Below, piece after piece: positions 43,715 to 52,299 of a stretch of DNA of 54,294 bases (position 1 is the first letter of the stretch; each line of letters opens with the position of its first letter). A model generated the notes under the pieces. That model did not search any database and was not told where the DNA came from. It saw only the letters and a list, made by a program, of their open reading frames with translations. Origin of the DNA: Branchiostoma floridae (Eukaryota > Chordata > Leptocardii > Amphioxiformes > Branchiostomatidae); contig NC_049981.1 of NCBI RefSeq assembly GCF_000003815.2, positions 8,664,656 through 8,718,949 of the forward strand, in the 5' to 3' direction. The translations under genes were made by a program, and so were the position numbers.

Positions 43715-43940
43715 TGGGTAATGAGGCTGTTTAACGTGGTCGAGGCACCTCCTCGAGCACGGGACCCCCGTTTTACGTCCCTCCCGGAAGACGATTTCGT
43801 GGAAAGCTTCGTGAGGCTACAGCAATCCGGACGTCCTTGGTTGGGGGACTTCCATCCAAGTACTGTCCGGACCGCGCGTTGCTTAACTTCCGAGATCGAG
43901 GGATCGGGTGTACCAACGCGCCACGCGGCCGTAGCTAATA
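43715..43940 (-). mobile_element. 5S-rRNA-derived SINE (SINE3-type head)
   Basis: The minus strand from about 43938 reads as a diverged 5S rRNA: gctacggccgcgtgg, cccgatccctcgatctcgga, agttaagcaacgcgcggtcc, agtacttggatggaagtccc and gattgctgtagcc. These correspond in order to the 5S start, the box A/intermediate region and the box C region. The head (43814-43938) is followed by a body, gggacgtaaaacgggggtcc then cgtgctcgaggaggtgcctc. That body is recognisably the one in the tRNA-headed SINEs (ggtcccgtgtttgaggagag). It is too diverged to be a working 5S gene. Confidence 0.85.
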
Positions 43941-44329
43941 ACGCGTAGATAACAACCCACTGCCCTCCTAGGGCTATAATTCTGTGGGAATACCTTCTGT
44001 GTTTCCTTTTTATGAGGAACTGGCCTTGTCTGTCTTCAGGCTAAGGTATACCTTTTCAAGAATGATGTTTTCAATGAACTGAATGTCTGTTATTCCAGTG
44101 CTCTCTGTTCACGTGTACAACACTTTTTTCTATTGTTGGGTGGGCCAATGTCTCTGTTGAGTGCATGTAGCTTATAATACGCGGGGCTGCATTGCAAGGG
44201 TCTAGAGCAGCTGTCATTCTGGTGACTTCAATACAACAATACGACAGTGCAGTAATTGTGGAGGTGCGACCATAAGACTAGTAGGTTTTAAACCGAGAAG
44301 AACCTTTACTCTTTTCGATATGTGTGGTC

Positions 44330-44562
44330 GGTTCGTTACCGTGCTCGAGATGTGACTCTCTTCAAATATGGGACCTCCATTTAACCTCCTTTGGGATGAC
44401 GGTCCTAACCGAAGCTATGTATCATTTCCATCTGTTTCGAGTGAGGAAATGGTGTTAAGTGTCTTCCCAAGGGCACATGACTGGTGGCATATCACCGAAA
44501 TGGAAGCCATGACCCAAACACCCTGCCGTTACACCACACGACCCCAGAACGACACTTATTGA
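44330..44562 (-). mobile_element. tRNA-derived SINE, decayed head, same body
   Basis: Minus strand from about 44560: ggtcgtgtggtgtaacggca then gggtgtttgg (box A region), with the box B region lost or rearranged. The shared body follows: catgtgcccttgggaagaca, cttaacaccatttcctcact, cgaaacagatgg, gaggttaaatggaggtccc and gagagtcacatctcgagcac. It lies about 400 bp from the 5S-headed relative, in the same orientation. Confidence 0.7.
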
Positions 44563-44569
44563 TTCTGGA

Positions 44570-46090
44570 ACTATGGCACATAATTGGGCACCTAAAGCTG
44601 AACGCATTCGTTTAGAAATCTACGCTCAAACCTTGTACCTTCTCTCCACTAAAAGCTATATTTTGTGTTTAATTCATGTCTTTGTTGCGACTGCGATGAT
44701 TCAAATGAATAATGAGTAAAATGTATCAATGTCCATGGCTAGAAAATCTGAACGCAAGTGTTGATATTCTGGGAAAGGACCACAGAGAGTAGTGCCTGGT
44801 TTTCATCATGATTTGTCTGTAAGGAGTTTACAAAGGCTCGTCTAGAATACAAACTCTTCTCTCCAGCTTTCGGTTAACCCTGTAATGCTATCAGATGTTT
44901 TGCATATACAGAATACCTTGTGTAGATTTATGCCTCATCACTTGTGAATTTTCGGTACGCATTTATTCTGTATATTTTCCTCTGTGTTATTACTTTTGTA
45001 TGTTGATCAGGAAGGAGTAGCTGCAATGTACTCGAATACATTGCTAATCTTATAAGTTGTACAAATAACGAACGCCTTGACTATTTTGTCCTTTTTCCAC
45101 ATGAATGCATGAAGTACTGGGATTTTACGTTAGAGAATTAAGGCTGATACATACAACTATAAGCATTTTATTATGAGAAGACTTTCAAATGGCTTTATCA
45201 GCTCAGAATAGAGTCGTCATGTAACCTGGAAGTCCATAGTGACACAGGTTACGTGACACGGGAGTGTTGTAGATTGGAGGGAGGTGGTGGCCGCTTTTTT
45301 CGTGTTTTAAATATGGAAAGTGGAACCTGATGTGTACTGCCTATCCTCCCTAGTATTGCATGTTCATATGTCGGATCAAAGTAGCACTTCCGTGTAGGTA
45401 CATGGCATTAATAGTGCTACGTTGTTAGATGAACCTTGACATCAACAAATGTGAAGACTCAGCTGACTGTGGAGTTTAGTTCACCCCTTTCTGAAAGTAA
45501 GACACATTAGGATTCTAGCTGTATCTTTCCATCATCGCTGCCGCGCCTGTAGACCCGTTTGGCCATTAAAGTGGTATTTCAAAGCAAATATGCCCCACTG
45601 TGTTTCTCAGACTTATCAAAGGTCACATGACACGCTTTAAACACTTTCAATTTGGCTATAGGTCTGGCAATCACCCAGGCCGCGACCTGGGGTTACTCCT
45701 ACACGTTATGGCTACATTCTGTGGGTACATGGTTGTGAAGACACATGTTGTTCCTATGGAAAGTTTATAACAGAGGTGTGCTGACCTCATCCGGCACTAC
45801 TTTTGTACTGAGTAGACCTTTACCGCAGCAACTTCAATCTAAAACAGCCGCGATGACATAACTGACGACAAACTATACTGGCTCTGTACAACCTTCGGCT
45901 TTACTGAGGTCAGTTAGTGAATGACGTCAATGTCGTTTAAGAACGCAACCTACAACGTCTATCATGACAAAAGATTTCTCTCTTTTAAACTTACTTTGAC
46001 CTTTGAATCCCGTTGCGAAACCTTCAGTACATTAACTCCATAATGTTCACAAGTGACCTTCATCTTAAGATGAAACGACTTAAATACCTA
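44570..46090. other. No feature seen
   Basis: No ORF of note, RNA gene or recognised repeat. Confidence 0.45.
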
Positions 46091-46095
46091 CTTAA

Positions 46096-47046
46096 CCCTC
46101 AAACCACCGTACCTTTTTTGTGACGTAGATTACCATATGGGGTCAAAACTGACCCCATAACGTTTTGTACAAATACAGTTTTTTTTGTGACTCTTTTTGT
46201 GATTTGTATATATGTATAGCTTCATTAATCTATGTGGGACAGTTTGACGTGATTAAGTGAGAATAATTCTAGCTCATTATCATAATTTATGCAAAAGATC
46301 ATGAGGACCACATTTTGCACTAACGCTATTCAGACCGGGTAAGGTTTTTTTTTTATGCCTGCACCAACTTCAAAGTCACATAGCCCCTGAATAACTTATG
46401 CTAGGGCCACCAAACTTGGTCCCTTTTTGAAAAATGTTGATAGCAAGCGATTCAAGTGGATAAAAAAAATTCATCATTTTTTATGTTGCCATGGCAACGG
46501 AATTATGACAGGCATATTTATTACGCAATTTTCTAATTTAGGCTTAAACATTCAAGTTTTAAGGTTTTCTTGGCAAACCACACTTGTTCATGGCATCTTA
46601 TCAAATTCAACGTAAATTTCATGATTCAATATTCATAATTTATGCTAATTTGATGACGTCATCAGTCAAAATCCAAGATGGCGGCCAATTTAAGCTAAAT
46701 TACGTCATATAAAATGATAATGACACAAAAGTTGTTACCATAATTTTGTTGCACATGTAAATCATTCTCTGAAAATTTCGTGATCATACGATAAGTAGTT
46801 TAGGCGTGGGTTCCATAAGTTTGTTTAAAAAAGTGCTGGGGTCAGTTTTGACCCCACTGGACCATACATAAATTTTTTACGATAACTTAATCAACAATGA
46901 GCCAATCTCGGTAAAAACGTATGAGAAGTTATAAGACATATATACAAACAAACTCATAAAAGGAAATTTGTTTTCAACCAGAAATGCCATAATGGCACAT
47001 ATTAATATACGCCTGGGGTCAGTTTTGACCCCATACGGTGGTTTGA
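46096..47046. mobile_element. TTAA-type (piggyBac-like?) non-autonomous TIR element
   Basis: Seen: TCAAACCACCGTA at 46099-46111 is exactly inverted at 47034-47046. The left end is preceded by TTAA (46092-46095) then CCC. The right flank (tgattcgc) has lost any TTAA. A quasi-palindrome GGGGTCAAAACTGACCCC lies next to each TIR (46139-46156 and, inverted, 47015-47032), with a third copy at 46838-46855. The left end has about 27 extra bases between TIR and palindrome. No transposase frame. Known: TTAA with CCC..GGG ends is typical of piggyBac, but the superfamily here is an inference from one side only. Confidence 0.65.
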
Positions 47047-47049
47047 TGA

Positions 47050-47785
47050 TTCGCAGAAACCCTTCTTATAGTTATAGTAACAATTTACGACCTGAAATAA
47101 CGCTCGTTCTAAATAATATATCAAAAGGGACACTGTCTCTCCTTTCCAGGGAGTAGTAGGTCAGATCGACAAATACAGCTGTTTGGTGTTTATTTTTTCC
47201 AACAAGTGAAGTAGCGAGGTTATGATTATTAAACACAGTACAATGACAGACGCACATTAAGAACAATGTCCATTATTCTATTTTTACCTTTGCCAAGAAG
47301 GTTATGTTTTGAGATGTATTTGTATAGTCCGTGACCTTATAGTCTTTGATAAAGGCAGTCCTCATAACAAGCCACGTGGTGGCAAATTATCGGTAAACGT
47401 TGCTTGCAAATGTTACTTTTTTAGTTTTAATGCTAGAAAAGTATTAGAGTTAGAACAGTATTAGTATTAGAACAATAAGTACTATCAGGTACAACACAGA
47501 GATTCATCTTCGGAACGCTTTGTTGCATGTCGTGTTATGACAGCTTATAGCGATGCCGATGGTATTGTTCACTTTTCAAATACAGCACTACATGGGAGGA
47601 GACAATCTGATACCGTAGGGGCAGTTTAAGGCCATACATTTTATTTCCAATCTAATAGGATTTTCTTCAAAGCTCTCTTGGAATCATATGGAAAATGTAA
47701 TTAAGACTAATTGGAATCCTCTTGTTGTGTCAAGTTGCAGATAGCTAATTGAATTGCTTTAACGTTGCCCTCTGGTGAGTTGGCT
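47050..47785. other. No feature seen
   Basis: Nothing recognisable. Confidence 0.45.
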
Positions 47786-47789
47786 AAAA

Positions 47790-48341
47790 TTACGTTTTGG
47801 TCTCTAAGGATGGTTTGTGAATGGTGATAGGTTTACAAGGGCAACAACTGCAGTTCATTTTGTGGCTCTGGTTCGGTACCGGCCAAGCCCCCCGGGAGTG
47901 ATACTGCGCAGTTATTGTCGATTCCTCGTGTTGGGAGGCCTCCTCCATGAACTTCATCTGAGCTGATATTTGAGTGGTTAAATTTGGTTTCAATCTAAGA
48001 GTAGCTTGAACAGCCTTCGTTGAAACGAATTGGATTAAAAGTGTTTGGAAGTTCATGGCGAGATCGGCATGGGCTAGGTTGCATTCATGTTTCGACCGGC
48101 AGGACCAGGAGGCCCTGTTTAAATTTCTGTACAATGCTCAAGAGGCCCTGTCTAAATTTTTGTAGAATGAACAAGAGGATCTGGCTACGGAGAGCAGTTT
48201 GGTGGCACTATGATGAAATCTATGGTGAGTGTTTGGACTTTTGTAGATGTTGGGGCAATCTAGCTGCTCTGTTTGAGCAGATTCGATTTTAGAGATGTGA
48301 TCATTGAGATATGGGCCCCATTGACGTCTGACTAAATTCAT
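47790..48341 (-). pseudogene. Unidentified broken reading frame with in-frame 33-bp repeat
   Basis: The minus-strand frame 48341-47790 is open for about 184 codons apart from one TGA at about 48140. It contains SFYKNLDRAS, the stop, then ALYRNLNRASWSCRSKHECN, FQTLLIQFVSTKAVQATLRL, KFMEEASQHEE and MNCSCCPC. Comparing the duplicated unit (starts at 48111 and 48144 on the plus strand, partial third at 48177) shows the stop sits where the sister copy has Trp (TGG to TGA). The 33-bp period equals 11 codons. The plus strand is also partly open. I recognise no family; it could be a gene relic or a repeat. Confidence 0.3.
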
Positions 48342-48344
48342 ATA

Positions 48345-48700
48345 TGCATTTTGTTCAACTACTTTCGACTAATCGTATAATTCCTGCTACGAGCTTACTC
48401 AGATGTCTCCAACAAAGTGTGCTACAGAACCTCCTACTTGCACAAGGCACAAAATTCCTCACAACATCACGAGAATCATTCATGTATTTCAAATGGTCCA
48501 TAACAAAGGCCTTACTTCATCTTATGAGCAGTCTACACGTTTTGTGAGAAAAATGTGAAACCAATTGCCAGGACCCGCTAGTTCAGCATGTCAGAAATCA
48601 TTCTGGTAGCCGGGAATGGTATTCATGAGCATGTTCCTTGAAGCGGAGGCGGACGTACGTAGGAGTCACTTAAGCCGTCTCTTCTCATTGTGCATTCCCC
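48345..48700. other. No feature seen
   Basis: Short ORF 48344-48547 unrecognised. Confidence 0.4.
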
Positions 48701-48717
48701 TGCTACCTGCCAACGTC

Positions 48718-48865
48718 TGACGTGCTCTGACGTCAGTGGCTGCTCACATGACTTATATAGCAGTGGACGTCCTGTTTTCTTGCCAAACACGGCATTAGGA
48801 AGGAGAGACGGAGGCCGCCAAGACAAGCTGCACACTGTTTCCTTCAACTGATGAAATAGGTACGT
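48718..48865 (+). promoter_or_regulatory. TATA/CRE promoter-like block and putative first (non-coding) exon
   Basis: TGACGTG (48718-48724) and the palindromic CRE TGACGTCA (48728-48735) are followed by gctcacatgac (E-box/M-box-like) and by TATATA (48754-48759). About 25-30 bases on, a GC-rich purine-rich segment could be a first exon. It ends ..GAAATAG|GTACGT with the donor at 48860. The only ATG there (48851) gives ATG AAA TAG, so any exon is 5' UTR, possibly with a three-codon uORF. Motifs and spacing are those of a metazoan Pol II core promoter. No downstream coding exon is identified in the window, so function is unproven. Confidence 0.4.
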
Positions 48866-48899
48866 ATACTTGCTGGCGATTTTTTTATACATTCAACGC

Positions 48900-49515
48900 T
48901 GTATAACAAAACAGTCATAAATGCTATGTGTTAGCATTAGAAAGGTTTATTGTACTTGTACTTGTTCTTTTTTTCGCATTATATATCTCATAGCAGTCTG
49001 CATAGGCTTTCATCCATAAAATTTACATGCTATGGCCTATTGACAAACTTATGTGAGCTTACGTGAGCTTTGAAACAGTTCAAATGCAGAAAGTTCGGTG
49101 CTGCGTTGCATTGCGTATTGGCATGCACTAGAAACAGATTTTCCCATGGTGTAGTGTGTGTTACGTACGCTATCTTCTAAAGGATGTACCAGGAGTGGAT
49201 AAATTTGTGAATCTTTCTGAAGCTGGCAGTTCGCTGGATACCTGTGTGCGTGACGTAGTCTTTTCGATCAGCATACGGACGTGATTTTATAACGCTTTTT
49301 ACAACATCATTACTGCATATTTACTAAGGCCTATGAAAAAATGCTGTGCTTTTTGTTTTGAGTCCTGAAAAACTAATAAGGGTCAGTAAGTGATACAAGA
49401 CAGTTTAAAAAAGTAAAACTGAATTGCATGAGGACACAGGAACAAAAACATCCCAGCAAGTAAACAAAACATGAAGCCCACCCCACGTGATTCTGTCTAG
49501 TTGATATTTTAAAAG
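48900..49515. other. No feature seen
   Basis: AT-rich; if the upstream promoter is real this would be intron. Confidence 0.4.
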
Positions 49516-49519
49516 TACA

Positions 49520-49700
49520 GTAAAACTATTCATTAGTACAGTCTAACGACCATTTGCACAAGACGACCATCACCTCAAGACGATTTGAAGGTCCCGACAA
49601 TTTCCTCCATAGACACAAAGACTTGCCGAAGGCGACCACTTGCGCACGGCAACCACCCCTAGTCGGGACCGCATGCAACCAAAATATTGCCGAAGACGAC
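49520..49700 (+). repeat. Segment with reiterated GACGACCA-type motif
   Basis: Variants of (a/g)acgacca occur at about 49543, 49561, 49635, 49649 and 49696 (taacgacca, agacgacca, ggcgacca, ggcaacca). An inverted pair ggtcccgac/gtcgggacc lies at 49589 and 49662. The start 'acagtaaaac..gtctaacgacc' resembles a TIR end of a pogo/Tigger-like element, but no opposite end was found. Confidence 0.35.
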
Positions 49701-49859
49701 CAGTACATTTTCAAGGGTGCAGCGGCATCGGCTTTTGATGATAACTGCCGGGGAATCCCGGTAAACTTTGCGACGAGGAAAAAACAGATGGCGCACGCGA
49801 AGTCATCCGGGTTATTTGGATAGTCCACAGCAATGTACATGTAGCTAGAAATGCCGCGT

Positions 49860-50270
49860 TCGCTGTAATTATACTCTACATTCTATCCTTACAAATAGTA
49901 AATTCATTTGTCACAAAACTTAGTAAAGGGAACAGATATAAAAAAAATCCTGACTTAATTCAGTGCTTGTGGAGGCGTGTACGTGCTTATAAGACAATTT
50001 TTCGCAAGAATAACAGCTTCCCAACTTATTTTCTGACCCGTTGGCTGTGATTCATAAAGTTAAGATAGTCATTTAGCGTTGTTAAAATGAAAGCCGTATT
50101 TCAAAACGTTGTTTGTCGGGGACTCCACCGATAACAGCGATGTTTTTGTAGCGAAACGGACCATTGTCTTGGGTGTCCTGACATCATATCGTCCATTCAC
50201 AAGTAGACAGTCAATGCCGACGAGAAAAGTGACACTGTTCGGCACAAAAAAACTATGATTTTTCATGTAT
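49860..50270. other. No feature seen
   Basis: Flanking unique sequence of the RTE insertion. Confidence 0.4.
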
Positions 50271-50282
50271 TTTAGCTAAAAA

Positions 50283-51351
50283 TGCGATGCTAGCAAGCCA
50301 GTATGTCTCAACATCCACCTAGGGAAGACCAAGGTGGTGTACAACAAACATGCAGACAAAGCTCCAGTGGTGATAAGTGGGGAAGGAGTAGAACAGGTTA
50401 AAAGCTACATCTACGTAGGAAGAAAAGTGTCAGAAGATGGAAGTCTCCTGCCAGAGATCAAGAGACGTATCACACTGGGATGGGCAGCTTTTGGAAAAGT
50501 GGACAACATCATGAAAAGCCGTAAGGCGAGTATAGAACCTAAGAGGAAGGTTTTTAAGCAGTGCATCTATGGAAGCGAGACATGGGCACTAACCACTACC
50601 CAGATGGAGATGCTTCGAGTTGCTCAGAGGAAAATGGAACGTGTAATGCTAGGCATCACACTCCGTGACAGGAAAAGAAACTCCTGGATCCGACTCCAGA
50701 CAGGAGTTACAGACATCATCACAGGACATAAGAATTTTCTCTTACACAACCAGTTTTTCTCACCTGCTGATGTTTCGATGTCTGTCAGACATCTTCCTCA
50801 GAGCTTCTAATGCACTGGAGTTCTGTTTCTCGCCCCTATATGTAGCCCATGTAGGTGGTGCTTTTTGGGGCGAGAAAAACACCTATCCCAAACGTGGCTT
50901 AGCTTTGTACCCCCCCCCCCGCCTTAATCCCGGAAGGATTTGGCTACATATAGCGGCGAGAAGCAGAAATCCAGTTAGAAGCTCTGAGGAAGATGTTTGA
51001 CAGACATTGAAACGTCAGCAGGTGAGAAAAACTGGTTGTGTAAGAGAAAATTCTTATGTCCTACCAACCTGATGAAATTATTTTCGGAGACATCATCACA
51101 GCAGTAAATACAGCTAAACACCGCTGGGCAGGACACGTATAGAGGCTACAGGACAACAGATGGACGCTACGAAGTAGACTCCCAGAGAATGGAGGAGACG
51201 CAGAGGGAGGCCATTCAGCAGGTGGAGAGACAACCTGCAGAAACACCTAGGCCCCACCTGGCCACAGACTGCAAGATGCAGAAGAGTCTGGAACAGTTCA
51301 AGGGAGAGGTTCCTCAGAAAGAGTGACTATACCCTGCCATGATGATGATGA
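50283..51351 (+). mobile_element. 5'-truncated RTE-type LINE with exact 11-bp target-site duplication
   Basis: The frame from about 50308 reads LNIHLGKTKVVYNKHADKAP, then EGVEQVKSYIYVGRKVSEDG and LPEIKRRITLGWAAFGKVDN. Next are YGSETWALTTTQMEMLRVAQ and RKMERVMLGITLRDRKRNSW. After a nested insertion it resumes with AKHRWAG-like codons, DNRWTLRS and the 3' UTR. It ends in a (ATG)n/(TGA)n tail. GSETWAL and RRMERxMLGIxxRDRxRNxxIR are signature blocks of RTE-type ORF2. The copy has a small in-frame gap before YGSETW compared with what I expect. TTAGCTAAAAA flanks it on both sides (50272-50282, 51352-51362). RT catalytic domain and endonuclease are missing. Confidence 0.9.
50725..51087 (+). mobile_element. 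Penelope-like foldback insertion with hammerhead-like motifs
   Basis: It lies inside the RTE element and is bounded by a perfect 14-bp duplication, AGACATCATCACAG (50711-50724, 51088-51101). Left arm 50725-50847 and right arm 50942-51060 are inverted copies with few differences. A 27-base extension (51061-51087, ccaacctgatgaaattattt) is found only on the right. The plus-strand right arm contains CTGAGGA..stem..GAAAC (50984-51013), and the left arm has the same on the minus strand (50801-50772). A C11 run lies in the centre. Known: Penelope-like elements have PLTRs that can be inverted, variable duplications of this size and hammerhead ribozymes. The class assignment is inference; no coding sequence is present. 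Confidence 0.7.
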
Positions 51352-51362
51352 TTAGCTAAAAA

Positions 51363-51650
51363 ATCTAGAATAACATACTAGTCGCACGTCTAATATACAT
51401 TGTATGTCTTGAAGGTGTAATCAGAATTCTGATTCTGATAAAAAGAGTCAACATTAACAACAACTTTCGCTTTTTTGGACACCCCAAAAAAAGGCTAGGG
51501 CCAGTAGGTTTTTCTAGGAACCGGCGGAAAACAGGAAAGAACATTTTTTTCCACAACATTTTATTTTACACCATTTACTCCCTGTCCCAACAGCTATCTA
51601 TCCACCACTTACAAATCATGAACCTGGCACTTCTAGAAAACTTTAGCGCA
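51363..51650. other. No feature seen
   Basis: Short unrecognised sequence between the RTE element and tandem repeats. Confidence 0.4.
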
Positions 51651-51654
51651 AACT

Positions 51655-52290
51655 GTGAAGCTCACCAAAACCAGTCGTTATCATCAAGATTTATCAACAA
51701 TGTCTCGAGTTATCTTGTCCACAGCCAAACGCACCTACATGCAATGCCCGCTGCAGCACAGTAAGAAAAAGCCAGATCAATCATTTTTTTAACTTGATCT
51801 TCCTTTTTACAAACGCCACACGCCTACCTGAAATTATTGATATCCATCAACACCATCTCGAGTTATTTTGTTCACAGCCAAACACATTTACGTACAAAGC
51901 CAGAAACAGCACCCTAGGTTCAAGTCAGGTAAGCCATTTTCGCACTTGACCTTTCTCTGTACAATAGCTACACACCTACCAAATATCCTGACGATACACT
52001 GCCATAGTCTCCAGTTATGCTTCCACAAACAGGCGCACAAAAATTCAAAACTCGCTGCAGTACTAGTAGGAAATTGCCAAGTAAACCGCTTTCTAACTTG
52101 GCCTTCCTTTCCCCAACCGCCACACACCTACCAAAAATTCACTACCTATCCAGCAAATACCATTAAGTTCCATCCACAACTTCTCGATCTATTACTGTTA
52201 ACCTACATATAGACCCCAAAAGTCCTAGTTCAACCGTTTAAATAACCTTTTTGGCGAAGGCAACAAGGGTCTGAAGTCCACACCTTCTTA
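51655..52290 (-). repeat. Four diverged ~150-bp tandem monomers
   Basis: On the plus strand the boundary phrase 'cgccacacgcctacc' / 'ctacacacctacc' / 'cgccacacacctacc' recurs at about 51815, 51968 and 52120. Within each monomer come a ccatc-rich block, ctcgagttat or equivalent, cacagcca/cacaaacag, and cttgaccttcctt variants. The reverse complement matches the monomer of the hairpin-led dispersed repeat (taggtaggtgt..aaggtcaagg), so these are tandem monomers of that family without the hairpin or microsatellite. Confidence 0.6.
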
Positions 52291-52299
52291 TAATTAATT

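Noticed and set aside
43814-43938. A functional 5S rRNA gene
   Set aside because: Several core positions differ, and the sequence continues into a SINE body rather than a T-run terminator.
50665-51000. 111-codon ORF across the RTE/Penelope-like junction
   Set aside because: Chimeric frame created by the insertion.
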